Of a stretch of DNA of 64,000 bases, positions 39,401 to 49,184 are shown piece by piece. Each line of letters opens with the position of its first letter. Position 1 is the stretch's first letter. The stretch spans positions 6,523,001 to 6,587,000 of the forward strand of contig NC_092671.1 of assembly GCF_964355755.1 (NCBI RefSeq), read 5' to 3'. A model generated the notes under the pieces. The model did no database searches. It had not been told where the DNA came from and saw only the letters and a program-made list of their open reading frames with translations. A program made the position numbers and the translations under genes. The stretch is from Antedon mediterranea (Eukaryota > Echinodermata > Crinoidea > Comatulida > Antedonidae).

Positions 39401-40962
39401 TTTCATATTTACAGTAAATTTTAATCTGTAATAGCTCGTAAGAATAAAATGTGATAATCACGATTAAAACGTTTTCTGGAAGCTATAGGATTGTAGATAC
39501 GAATTCATGTAAACATTTTGCCAATCGGATGTTGTGACGTCATCATATTGCCAGTTGAATAAAAAAAGTCGTATTTTCATATTTTGCGTAATAGTTCATC
39601 ACATTTAAAAGGGTGCGCATCTATATTTTACGTATTCAAATTTCTTCTACACGTTAATATGTTGTTCCTGAGATAATTTCCTTCTGAAATTGTTAATTAA
39701 GTGTTTCATTTTGATACCGTCGCCATGTTAAAAATTGGAATAAATGGCGGGTCCCGTAATTTCACCTATTCTACACTGTATGTAATATGTATACAGATTA
39801 TACTGTTTGCATGTATATACTATATGACACAAAATTGACAGAATTCAGCACTAACAGCATATCATATTCTTCAGTTCTTGTCATAATGCCATAATCTTTA
39901 TCTGTGTGCAATATTCCAACGTATGACGTGCACGTGGCGTTTGTCGTTGTGCGGATAACTAACTCGTCAAAGTGACGAGTTTCATGTCTAGTATATAAAT
40001 TAATTTCATAATATTTTGTGGCGTTACATGGGCCAAGTTATATTGATTATCACCAAGCGTATCAAAACAAGCCATTACTTTATAACTGTGCACTTTAGTG
40101 GGGTCAAGTTGGTTAAATTATACAAATTAAGTTGAGTTTATTACAATCGTGGTTAGCATTATAGTACAGACGGGCTGGTTAACCCTTACACAATCCCAGC
40201 TTTGTGGGGGTTGTAAAACTCATAAAAATCACTAATTATATGATAAACTCACAAAATAGGAGCTGCTCTCTCGTGTACTGTAAACTGCTATGTAAAACAG
40301 TATGTGTTGCTACGTTACAAGATACAAGAGAACACATTTTTTTCCTGTTTTGTTCCTACTGTAAACATTGTTATCGTGTACTACTAGACTGAGATTCAAA
40401 TTAGATTATACTGTACTGTACTTAATAATATGAGCGAACATAGAATAAAAAAAACTTTTGTTAGAAAACATGGTTGTCTTGTTGGCTTGTGTCAAGTTTG
40501 AAATACGCGTAGGTCTACAGTACAATACCAGGAATTACATTTCTGGAAACATGAATATAGACAGTTACCGTATAGGATGATGTTATATTTGTATTTTGAT
40601 TACTGATAATGTGTTTTTTTTTCTCTCCATAGGTAAAAGTTTGGTTTCAAAACCGAAGAATGAAATGGAAACGTTGCAAGGGAGCAAGAGACAAGGAAAT
40701 CGCAACTAAAAGATTGCATGCTATGGAAGCAAAACTTGGTCTACCTCCTGGAAGCACCAGCAATCATCTTCAGGCGACTGATCTCAATGGCAATGGCCTC
40801 GGAAATATGGTAAATGATGGTGAAATGTCACCAAGTCCAGATATGAATCCAAATATGACTGGTTATAACGCCAATGATAACGTTATTAGTAGGCCAAGGC
40901 CTTTGGACATGGCCAGCCATCATGATACCTATGGCACACATCCAGACAATGACTATAAATAA
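12398..40962 (+). CDS. MEOX: Meox (Mox) homeodomain transcription factor, four-exon coding span
   Basis: This is an Antennapedia-class homeodomain protein of the Mox family, a nuclear sequence-specific DNA-binding factor. In other bilaterians Mox genes act in mesoderm and somite or muscle patterning. Exons 12398-12490, 19106-19442, 32553-32725 and 40633-40962 join in phase (0, 1, 0) and give 310 residues. The protein starts MEHPLYGG, matching the MEHPL start of vertebrate MEOX proteins, which supports the chosen ATG. The homeodomain is residues 158-217 and is complete, with R5, F8, W48, F49, Q50, N51 and R53. The intron between Q44 and V45 is the usual Mox position. The long non-homeodomain part is Ser/Pro/His-rich. 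Introns of 6.6, 13.1 and 7.9 kb leave ample room for cis-regulation. The assignment to Mox is firm; orthology to MEOX1 or MEOX2 individually is not meaningful if this is an invertebrate. Confidence 0.95.
13879..13919. repeat. Imperfect palindrome of the CCAGGGAA hairpin family
   Basis: GGAGCAGGGAAGAGTGGAAT is followed, in inverted orientation, by ATTTCCTGCTCTGG. It is an imperfect hairpin related to those at 26080-26114 and 27736-27767. It is non-coding and its function is unknown. Confidence 0.55.
14894..15283 (+). mobile_element. 5'-truncated LINE 3' end
   Basis: An open frame at 14894-15100 (68 codons, then TAA) contains [17 protein letters not shown] and, further on, [13 protein letters not shown]. 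This arrangement is typical of the C-terminal tail of non-LTR retrotransposon reverse transcriptases. It is followed by an AT-rich 3' UTR and an (AAAAT)n-like tail ending near 15283, as left by target-primed insertion. Only the extreme end of the element is present. A second tail of the same kind (TTCGATTGAATAAAATA) lies near 8676. The clade is not determined. Confidence 0.6.
18016..18270. repeat. TACAAAGTGCGGCAGA tandem array
   Basis: Irregular copies of TTACAAAGTGCGACA lead into three copies of a 36-bp unit made of GTGCGGCAGAATGTACTACA plus AAGTGCGGCAGAAAAA. They are followed by decayed copies. Open frames cross it in several registers because the 36-bp period is a multiple of three. They are not genes. 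The same core motif recurs in Meox intron 3. Confidence 0.9.
18444..18472. repeat. 29-nt palindrome
   Basis: AAAAGATAATCATT, one A, then AATGATTATCTTTT: two perfect 14-nt arms around a single base. The purpose is unknown. It could be a cruciform-prone site or a homeodomain-type double site, since the arms contain TAATCATTAA. Confidence 0.7.
19106..19442 (+). CDS. MEOX: Meox coding exon 2
   Basis: An ACAG acceptor precedes AGA GCA ATA, and the exon ends AAC G|GTTAGT in phase 1. It encodes about 112 residues rich in His, Thr, Pro and Ser, with SSPPPLESS and [16 protein letters not shown] segments. This is the low-complexity region that lies between the N-terminus and homeodomain in Mox proteins. 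No separate folded domain is visible. Confidence 0.9.
26080..26114. repeat. CCAGGGAA-type mini-palindrome
   Basis: The arms are CATGACCAGGGAA and TTCCCTGGCATG around ATTTCACTC. This is the cleanest of several dispersed copies in the window. Half copies occur near 43505 (CTCTTCCCTGGTCAT) and 45530. Confidence 0.7.
27736..27767. repeat. CCAGGGAA-type mini-palindrome
   Basis: CAGGGAAGAATGAA, GT, then TTCATTCTTCTCTG: a 14-bp stem with one mismatch and a 2-nt loop. It belongs to the same family as 26080-26114. Confidence 0.7.
28259..29340. mobile_element. PIF/Harbinger-like non-autonomous DNA transposon
   Basis: Perfect 18-bp terminal inverted repeats (GACCCCATTTACACTTCA) are flanked on both sides by TTA (28256-28258 and 29341-29343). 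A 3-bp TTA/TAA duplication is the hallmark of PIF/Harbinger. The subterminal regions are GC-rich, with repeated GCCGGCC and TTTACACT motifs. The interior is itself a long imperfect inverted repeat: 28670-28770 mirrors 28960-29030. No intact transposase is visible. A 45-codon frame at 28551-28688 lies in the left arm and is not recognisable. Confidence 0.82.
32553..32725 (+). CDS. MEOX: Meox coding exon 3 (homeodomain positions 1-44)
   Basis: Acceptor TTTCTAG; the exon begins in phase 1 (completing GGT) and ends GAAAGACAG|GTAAGT in phase 0. It encodes the N-terminal arm and helices 1 and 2 of the homeodomain: [20 protein letters not shown], then [17 protein letters not shown] and TLNLTERQ. It closely follows the Mox family sequence. 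Confidence 0.96.
33979..34694. mobile_element. Palindromic foldback DNA element, copy 1 (8-bp TSD)
   Basis: The ends GGGTATTGCTAAACCCCGC and its inverse lie between perfect 8-bp direct repeats TATGAAAG (33971-33978 and 34695-34702). The whole 716 bp is a giant inverted repeat. Each arm holds about two direct copies of a unit near 190 bp. There is no coding capacity. An 8-bp duplication is typical of hAT elements and also seen in some Mutator-like and P elements, so the superfamily is left open. A close copy lies at 49185-49919. Confidence 0.88.
35446..35528. repeat. Second TACAAAGTGCGACA cluster
   Basis: Three copies of TTACAAAGTGYGACA occur within about 80 bp, spaced 27-35 bp apart. The core is the same as in the array at 18016-18270. 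An inverted relative (GTCGCACTTCGTA) lies near 35284. Confidence 0.75.
38393..38424. repeat. 32-nt perfect palindrome
   Basis: AGTTATCCGCTTGGTA is followed immediately by its exact reverse complement, with no loop. It forms the left border of the Helitron-like element and shares GCGGATAAC with the right border. Confidence 0.95.
38398..39991 (+). mobile_element. Helitron-like non-autonomous element
   Basis: The left end starts TCCGCTTGG directly after an A. The right end has a hairpin (AACTCGTC, loop AAAGT, GACGAGTT at 39961-39981), then 6 nt, then CTAG followed by T. An A|TC start, a 3' hairpin a few bases before CTRR and insertion between A and T are the standard Helitron signature. TTAGTTATCCGC at the left is repeated inverted at 39951-39962. 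The interior (1.6 kb) has many ACGCGC and TGACGTCAT tracts and no Rep/helicase frame. Confidence 0.6.
40633..40962 (+). CDS. MEOX: Meox coding exon 4 (homeodomain positions 45-60 and C-terminus)
   Basis: Acceptor CTCCATAG; 109 codons and a TAA stop. It begins [20 protein letters not shown], the recognition helix with Q50 and N51. The C-terminal tail (LPPGSTSN, then Asn/Asp/Met-rich sequence ending in HPDNDYK) is poorly conserved, as usual for the family. Confidence 0.96.
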   Translation, partial: VKVWFQNRRMKWKRCKGARDKEIATKRLHAMEAKLGLPPGSTSNHLQATDLNGNGLGNMVNDGEMSPSPDMNPNMTGYNANDNVISRPRPLDMASHHDTYGTHPDNDYK

Positions 40963-40970
40963 TCTACCTA

Positions 40971-41106
40971 TCTGGATCCATAAACGTCTGGTTTTCTTGA
41001 GTCTACTGGATCCATAAACGTCTGGTTTCTTGAGTCTAATGGATCCATAAACGTCTGGTTTCTAGAGTCTACTGGATCCATAAAACATCTGGTTTCTAGA
41101 GTCTAC
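40971..41106 (+). repeat. 34-bp direct repeats in the Meox 3' UTR
   Basis: Four tandem units of CTGGATCCATAAACGTCTGG followed by TTTCTTGAGTCTA (or TTTCTAGAGTCTA) start 8 bases after the stop codon. They are about 90 percent identical by eye. They would lie in the mRNA 3' UTR. Confidence 0.9.
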
Positions 41107-44100
41107 TGGACAGCGCTTCATCAGATTTCCAAAAACTAAGCCTTGGCAGAAAGTCGTTTTGATGTTGTTATGAAATTAGCATTGGTAGAAAGCGGTGTAT
41201 TTTTCTGCAAACATTATTAACACCAATCAGTTTGGTGGCAGTGTGGAGCCAACATCTGATATGCAATGGGTACAGAAACATGATTAACTTGTCACATCAC
41301 AATGCTGCCAAAGCAGTTGATTACACATTTACTTTAAATTGACTCTTATATGTATATTATTTTATCGCCATTCATCGATATTAAAGTAGGCTACAGAGAT
41401 CTATTATAATGTAGTTTTCTGTACTCTTCTATTTAATAATTTATAATATTATGTTTAATTTTTATCACTTGCTAACCAATAGTGGCTATATTATGAGATA
41501 TAACACGAGTATATGGGTTATTCCATGCAGATCAACAACATACCAGATCACGTTAGGATTTCGCTAAAATATTTGTTTTCTAAATTGTGTTTTCTGAAGT
41601 TTGAATCATTGCATAATTATGCGGCGAACATTGTAATCTTAGATGATGATTCTGGAAGGAAATGTTAAGAAATGGAATATCCCCCTTATTTTCTGTTATA
41701 CTTATTTACTGATCACGTTCTTGGTTCACTTCGCAATAACATACCACTTGAACATAATATTCAGATTTCCGTATAGTGCATGCCTAGTTTTTCAACAATA
41801 GCATGATCCCAATGTCATAGGAGTGCTATATGTTGTTATCAAAATATCTTAGTACTTATTTCGTATTTTATTTCGCTATGTTATTATTTCTGATTTCATG
41901 TAAACGTCAGTATGTCGTAATTTATTACCTTTTGTATACATTAATCGTATTATTTAGTCATTGACCACTCCCTTAAATATCAATAAGAAACATTTAGATT
42001 ATAGATAATATACATATTATTTAGACCTTGCTTATTTTGATCTTTTGGGTATGGCTGCTTGCTGCCCCAAATAGTAAGATTTTTCTGCAAACAGGCTTGC
42101 GTGCCTCAATTACCTGCCACTGTACTTACTTTAATTAACTTATATTATCATAGTATATGATATTGTATACCATCCACTGTTCCTTGCTAATGTTTTATCT
42201 GTAACTATATTTAATGTTATATTATGCGTACTATTAATGCATATTATTGTATCATTGGTACAGTACTGTAAAATTCATTACTTGCTACGATAATGTTTTA
42301 TTGTTACTTCTTAATATTTATAATATTACTGTTTATTTGAAAACATATAAACAATGTATTCGTCCGTTCATTCCACAAATCAGTGACACACACGTGCGTC
42401 GCGTGTATCGCGCTGTTGCGTCGCGTGTATCGCGCTGTTGCGTCGCGTGTATACGTGCGGGTCCGTCAGTGCTGTTGTTTAACACTGCTGATATTTAATT
42501 CCACAACAAATACAGGGTCCTACAGGTTAAAAAAAATAATGAGCTTTCGATTTTTTGACGTATGACATCGCATTGGTTTATCGATTTTTGTTGTCTGGCC
42601 CAATTTCGTCGATCGATTCTAAATCCAGATATTCTTTTGTGGACGACAACTTGGTCAAATGACTTAACGCCTAATTTACATACATCCTAGGTCATCGTCG
42701 AAAGCTCCCTATTATTTTTACAATTTCCATATTAATAACATTCCATAAAACATTTCAATTGAATTAATCAACTTTTTTTAGCTCAACTTTATCAACAATT
42801 AGACTTTTCCAATACTGTACTGACAAAAAATAAAAGTATCGATATTTCATGTGTATGCCTAACATTTCAGCAACGTATTTCCATTTAACCTGGAATTCTT
42901 TTCTTTTTAATTTTTACCAGTGAAGTATATATGAACATGTTTCAGTTTTTGTCAATTTAATTAGTATATCTTGCAATATGTTTTCTGTTATATGTTTCGA
43001 GATGTGTTTATCATGTGTCATACTGATGGTAGAACTGGCGGTGTGTCTAATTTAGGTATTACAGTATCTACATTTTAGTGCTGCTAACTGGCTGTTATTG
43101 TATTATCTTTACTTTCGACTAAGTTCAGGGATTAGCATGAGTAAACCCAAACGAAATTTAAAATAATAAAGTATTAAAGGAAACAAGAAAAATAATGGTG
43201 TATAAGATATACGTTTTATTTGTATTAGCCTAATTATTACTTTGAAATCCTCGATACTAAAGAATTATCTTACGTATTGATTGAAGCATTCGTTTTATTT
43301 GTCATGTGTGCCTTTTACTTTAACCATATACACGTTGTATCTTATATTTTATCAGAGCATTTATAGGTATGATCAGAACTCCTCAGTATTGTTCATTTTA
43401 TGACAATGAGGGCAGACTACACCAGTATTCAAATACTGTTTTTTTTGTGTGTACACCGAATTTTCTAAACTTTGTTTTAAGTATAATAGCAAACATGTTT
43501 GCAATTCACTCTTCCCTGGTCATAGATATACTTCAACCAATAGGCCTACAATGTACAATGTACTGCATGTTGGGGGTAAATCGTTAAAACTCCTATGTGA
43601 AAATAAAAATCTAACCCTACGTTTAACAAGTAGGATGGCCTACTGTTAAACTTAACACAAGACAATTGTATTCAAACTTTAATTTTTTACGTTGTCCTTC
43701 AATGTGGCATTATTGTCTTTTTTTTAGGCTTAAGCGAAAGAAGCATTATGTTTCAAAAAGTATTTTAAGGTGTATGAAATCGTAGTTGTAAATACTGTAT
43801 ACTTGTTCTTCAACATTGTTTTATATCGAAAACGAAAATTCGTATTAAATTGTGCTATCATTACAATGTATTATTCTCCCGTGTACTTTTGTATTATTCT
43901 TCTGCGTAGGACTGGGGTTTAGCATTATTTAGAAAACAACATAACGACTCTAAATAGTATGCTAAATAAACTGAGATATATCTCTAGCCGCAAATAGCGT
44001 CACAGTTTTAAAATGAAAGCATTGCATAATTAAAACTAAATTAGGTCTTGTTAATTCGAGTGGTTAAACCATATCATAAGTTCAAGGCACTCCTCGAGAA

Positions 44101-46423
44101 GTTTCTAGAGGTAGAAAAAGTCTTCTCGGATAGGACTAAAACTGGAGGTCCAGTATACACATTATGGCTCTTTCGGAAGAGTAGGAGGTTAAACTGATCC
44201 ATCTCTGCTGCTGACGTTGTGGAAAGACGACGGGGAGAGGGAGGGACGTTAGTCGGCAGCTGTCGACACGAAGGGACAATTGTGCGCAAATATTTTAGGT
44301 TATTCCCCCTACATACATTTATTGTAATAATAATAATCATTATAATATTAATAATTGCTTATCGAACCTATCGGAAATACGGCGGGGAACGTATGAAAAA
44401 AGATCGTAGACGTTCAGTCCGATATCTCTGTGAAGTGTGATGGATGTTGCTGCCAAAAGGGTGTTGCTGCCAAAAGGATGGATACAAACAAACTGATAAA
44501 AGTAATTAGGCTATAAACTTTATTTTAATAAATTTGTGTAATATTATATAATTACAACCATGAGTTTTTAAAATAGATAACATAAAATGATTAGGTATAG
44601 GTATATATATACATTGAATTACAATATTATGATATAGCGGTTGGTCTCTGTGATTTATAAGTACTGTGTACGTACTCTATATCGATTGAAACAGCGCCTC
44701 CAAATAGCTATAATGTACCCGGGAAGTAACTGCAAGTCGTTAGGGGCGCTAGACCAGATTTCCAGTCCTTCATAAATATTAAGTACAGTATTGAAATTTT
44801 AAATTTACACGAAAATCAGATCGCTTTAAAAAACTATTTACAGTACAAATAAATTCTTTTTACTGCATTGCTATTTAATCAGAAAAAACCCCGGATTTAA
44901 TTATTATTATTGTCACTAAACCGATATGATACAAGAACAAACAAACACAATATTGTACATACAGTGCATTTCGAATTCATGAATTATCATTATTATTGAA
45001 TTATTAACAGTCGGAAATGATTTGTGTTTACGCCGAATTCTATTTTTAAAAATTGACTACAATATTGTGTGTGGTGTTGCAATAAATTCATATAAATATC
45101 ATATATTCACATACCGTACCTATTATATTCCATGCACCTGTATGTAATGTGTTTAATAAACGAAAACGCAGAAATCTCCATCAGGAGGAGTGTGAAACTG
45201 TATATAATAAAGGAAGAGCTCTAACTTTTAAAAAGTTCCCAAAAAAATTTAAACTTAACTGATGGACGGCGTAAGCGCACTGCAAGTAATTAGACCAATC
45301 ATGACGCTCATTAGATCATCCGAAATGTCGATTGTGATTGATACCGCAAACTCACTTGCGTTGCACCTACGCCATTGCGTTGCGTGTGGAGAGGAACCAA
45401 GCTTTATTTAATCCAGGCTCCTCTCTCTATTAGGTTATGACGTTGTATCAGAAAGCGCGCATAACTTGTACGCTCGTACGCGCGCTCCGCACTTCCTATT
45501 TCAAACACATGCATGCTACGCAAAGTGTAACCAGGGAAACTCACAATTCCCTAACAAGGCAACACATTGTTGCTGATAACATCGCACTTCGGATATTATT
45601 ATTAGTTAACTTTAATAATAGGAAATAGCAGAAGTGGTCAATTCCCTTACTTATTGGCCTTTATGCTCAGGTATACCATAGAGTCAGAGCGACCACCATC
45701 CGAACTTCGCGCCAAACTTTCCATGCCTGTAGATACAGGAAGTACTGCAGGCCTATAACATTTGGCTATGTATGGCAGTTGGTTACAAGTTCTCACATGA
45801 GATGTAATCAGCAAGGTAGCTGTTTACATGATTGGAGGTGAGAGAGAGAGAGGCACACACTACAGCTTGTGTAACTAAATATTAAAAAATACTAAAATCA
45901 CATTTTACAAAAAAAAAAACCCCTTTAGAGACCATGGAGGCCTATTCTTATTCCAGACGCGTGGTCCCTTTTTTTTAAAGCTTTTTTTTTAATGTTCGGT
46001 GGGGGAGGTAGGCATACACACTTCCTCAATCGGTGTACTACCCGGTGCCACGCCCTTTTGAAGCGTGCCTGGTACTTACTCCATTAGGCTATTATGAGGT
46101 CTATCGAATACCAATTTTCGATAATCTACAAATTTTAAAATTTTGTTTGTTTGTTTGACGCATATTCATCTTGATTGAGAACATTTGATCCACAGTGTCT
46201 AGTATAGTTATCAACTATAGAAAAGCATTCGCATCCGGATATATAAAATAATCGCCGACTATTTTAATATCATTTCATAAATTAATTTTAATCATACGCC
46301 TGACTATAAGTTACTGTAGTTGTAGGTCTGTCTCTTATGGAATTGTGTATACACAGATTTGAAAAAAAACCCAGCTTTTAATTGTTTGTGAAAAGTGGAA
46401 GATTGTCAATGGTTGGGGAAACC
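41107..46423. other. Meox 3' UTR and intergenic spacer
   Basis: The first one to two kb is probably Meox 3' UTR; the poly(A) site cannot be fixed from sequence alone. The remainder has no recognised gene. There is a small 22-bp tandem repeat (listed), a doubled TTGCTGCCAAAAGG near 44445-44480 and a GA-rich run near 45840. Confidence 0.55.
42396..42452. repeat. 22-bp CpG-rich tandem repeat
   Basis: Two and a half copies of GCGTCGCGTGTATCGCGCTG plus TT. It is unusually CpG-rich for this AT-rich, probably CpG-depleted spacer. Confidence 0.85.
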
Positions 46424-46458
46424 GTGGGAGGGATGGGAAACCGTGGGAGGGATGGGTA
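46424..46458. repeat. 19-bp direct repeat
   Basis: GGAAACCGTGGGAGGGATG is present twice in tandem. Confidence 0.8.
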
Positions 46459-46475
46459 ATTGTATCCTAATTACA

Positions 46476-46715
46476 CTAGTTAAAAAACTTAAGAGATCCC
46501 AGCCTCCACTGATTATTGAAATGATGTGATGTGTATTTAATGGTATCTGCCAGGACATCGGGTACAGCAGAATAGTATTGGCTGATTTCACATCTCCTTT
46601 CCAAATCTTCCGAAACCCCACCCATCGTCAACGGACCCCCAACGACGTTTAAAAGATTGCGTTGTTTGTCATTCAAGCGAGTCGACAAATTTGACCTCTG
46701 AGGAAGTAGCGTCAT
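46476..46715 (-). CDS. Hypothetical minus-strand open frame
   Basis: A 79-codon frame starting MTLLPQRSNLSTRLNDK, with SEDLERRCEISQYYSAVPDV further on. Its composition looks more like coding sequence than the surrounding frames. It points away from the putative KMT2 promoter about 260 bp to the right, as a divergent first exon might. I recognise no family, and no donor site or second exon can be paired with it. It may be chance. Confidence 0.2.
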   Translation of the reverse strand: MTLLPQRSNLSTRLNDKQRNLLNVVGGPLTMGGVSEDLERRCEISQYYSAVPDVLADTIKYTSHHFNNQWRLGSLKFFN

Positions 46716-46899
46716 TAGTGTACTAGATTGCGAGGTAAATAAAATTAAAGTAAATATTATTCCGCCAGTAGTAATTTAGTGATTCAACTACGTATCTACT
46801 GTAAATACAGAAATGGTTGTTAAGATGGAAATAGTATATAATGTGCACGCTATTAATTAACTACAAAAACATAATAATGGTTTATGAATTTAAGTGCCT

Positions 46900-47003
46900 T
46901 TTTTGTCAGAACTACTTTACTATGTTCTTCCATTCATCCCCGAGGTCACGTTAAGGTAAATAACTTCCAATATGGCGGCCGTTGAAGTGAATCCGAAGCG
47001 AAA
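46900..47003 (+). promoter_or_regulatory. Putative KMT2 promoter / transcription start region
   Basis: CCAATATGGCGGCCG at 46967-46981 resembles the YY1-type ATGGCGGC initiator motif common at housekeeping and chromatin-gene start sites. A short upstream frame (ATGGCGGCC..., 11 codons, 46972-47007) ends in TGA overlapping the next ATG at 47004 as ATGA. This could allow reinitiation. The assignment to KMT2 depends on the tentative exon 1. Confidence 0.35.
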
Positions 47004-47076
47004 ATGAAGCGGAGATTAATGCCTTTGTTTCAAAATATCAATGCATTTCCGGCTTCAAAAGTGTTCACGATGGTAG
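47004..47076 (+). CDS. KMT2C/KMT2D: Tentative KMT2 coding exon 1
   Basis: ATG in good context (CGAAAATGA) opens a frame MKRRLMPLFQNINAFPASK, then VFTMV. The donor TAG|GTAATA at 47077 leaves phase 1, which is exactly what the first confident exon (51300) needs, completing a Gly codon. An alternative donor at 47073 (ATG|GTAGGT) would give the wrong phase. No homology supports these residues, so it rests on phase and on the YY1-like start region only. Confidence 0.35.
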
Positions 47077-48147
47077 GTAATAATTTTGTGCTTTAATTAT
47101 TTATTGTCTGGATATTTAGTTATAAGTAATATGCATGCAATAGATTCAAGCTATCGCTCTGAGTTTTGATTGAGATGATGAAAATGCGAGAAGAAGAGTA
47201 TGCTAGTTCTATGCGAGAGAACAGCAGAAAATGAGCTACGACAGCGTCTGTAGTGATTGATTGTTGATTAATTTGACGCCTTGCACATGCTTGGGATATT
47301 CTTATGCAAAACTGCATTAAAATGGAAGGGTATTTAACTCTTATATAAAGATTATTTTGTGCATTTTTGCAATAACAAACTTAGACTTAAAACTAATTAT
47401 GCTGATGCATGATGATACCGACCGAGCCGAATCCATTTCTTTTCGAAAGAACCAATCATCAATGAAATTGCCATCATCGTTGTGCGGATGTCTTTTTCGT
47501 TCAATATCTGAAAACATACTGTAAAAACATAATACAAATTTGCAATCCAATAATTTAATGTTCATTTATTGGTCATATGATTATATTTAACCAAGGTGAC
47601 TTTGTAGCATGCAGTAGGTCTTTTTAAAGTTTCATCAGCATCAGTACAGTACACATTTTTGCAGAAGGCTAAAGTAAACTGTGTAGTATAGTATATTCTT
47701 CACTAAGCCTGCCTAGCCCCAGCCTGCTGAAGTCTAGGCTTAGGTCAAGTGCTAATAATAACAGCCTGTCTCATCTGATAATGTACAAGTAAATATCAAA
47801 TGCATACTGACATGGCCTAGAAGTAGATGGCATGTGAATACATGTACTTTTACTGAACCGAATGCCATGCAAAATAAAACATACAATTTAATTTATTCGA
47901 GGGAAACGTATTTTTGGGGGAGTGTATTTTTTTGGCTGGTAATACTATGAACAAGTACATCACAATATCAAAAAGTGATGAATGAAGTGAAGAAATACAG
48001 TAAAAATTGTATCAAAATGCATTGTAAATTGTAGATCAAGGCACTAAATGAATTCTACAATTAAAAATATAAAGAAAATGTGTAGTAATTAATACAAATT
48101 TGTGTATATAATGTTACTGTATCGGGGAAATAATGAAACTCCCAGGG

Positions 48148-48246
48148 TGTTTATTTATTTGAGGGAAAGGGAAGGGTTTATTTGAGGGAAAGGGGGAGTT
48201 TATTTGAGGAGAAGGGGAGTTTATTTGAGGAGAAGGGGAGTTTATT
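48148..48246. repeat. GTTTATTTGAGGGAAAGGGG tandem repeat
   Basis: Four to five irregular 22-26-bp units of GTTTATTTGAGGgaAAGGGG type. They are followed by GGTGTTTATTCAAATCAAGG and GTTTATTCGAATAAATAA at 48271-48309. The outer TTTATTCGA motifs suggest this is the core of a larger repeat starting near 47897. Confidence 0.7.
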
Positions 48247-49184
48247 CCGAATAATGTTCTATGGGTGGAGGGTGTTTATTCAAATCAAGGTCGTTTATTC
48301 GAATAAATAAGCTATAATTTTTAATTGTAAATCAGTAATCAAACTGAAATGGGGATATAGTAAAATCTATTACAAAAATCATGGTACTGTAGTTTGGGGA
48401 TATGCTGTGTGACACTGTGAGGAAAAATATTTCTAAAATAAATGGTTGTGATCATGTTGGTGATCATTTTTTAAGAATTACCATATTTTATTGATTGGAG
48501 ATTCGAACAGTAAATTAATTAGTTATTAAATGTACAGAACTTTTAAAAAACAACTGATTTAATTGATATTTTATTTTTTAGATGTGTGATTGTACTCGGA
48601 TTACATATTGAGTTTTTATACAAGATTGTGGATACAAACTTTTGTATTATCAATCAACGAGACAACGTTTTCAACATTTAACCTCTTAGAGGTCATGTCA
48701 GGTTTGTTACATTTAATTCAATCTTATTTTTTCTGATTATATATTATAGTGTAATATAAATTTTAAATAAAAAAATACATTTAGGTAATTAATCAAATAC
48801 ACAATATGGAGGTTCTTGTTAATTTACTAAGATAAAAATCCTCTACTGTAGGCCTGTTGTTTGTGCAGTAGTGTGGGTGACTCGTTCTTTGTATGGTTGT
48901 GGTTACACATTTGTACCACCTTTCTTTCAGTTTGTTGAGAACACAAAGTAATAACACTATAGACATACTGTACAAAACCTGCTCAAAGTTGATTATGTTG
49001 AAAATTATATTTACACTTAATCAACATGATAGTTGTAGTACTGCTAATTTTGTACTGTAACCATGTGGTATGTACACAAACACATACTGTATATTATAGT
49101 GTAACATCATAGTAGTCCTGTCCTGTTTACTGTCATATTTACCTCAGTGATTTTATTTATAGGAAATCCCAATCTAGTTCTAGT

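Larger units (their letters stand above)
32726..40632 (+). other. Meox intron 3
   Basis: A 7.9-kb intron splitting the homeodomain, from GTAAGT to CCATAG. It contains the palindromic 8-bp-duplication element, the second TACAAAGTGCGACA cluster and the Helitron-like element listed separately. The remainder is AT-rich with several TAGGCCTA sites and no recognised gene. Confidence 0.85.

Noticed and set aside
44074-44440. Opposed open frames of 88 and 73 codons between the two genes
   Set aside because: They overlap on opposite strands, have low-complexity Ile runs and no recognised domain.
47004-47072. KMT2 exon 1 ending at ATG|GTAGGT
   Set aside because: The phase does not fit exon 2; the donor four bases later does.
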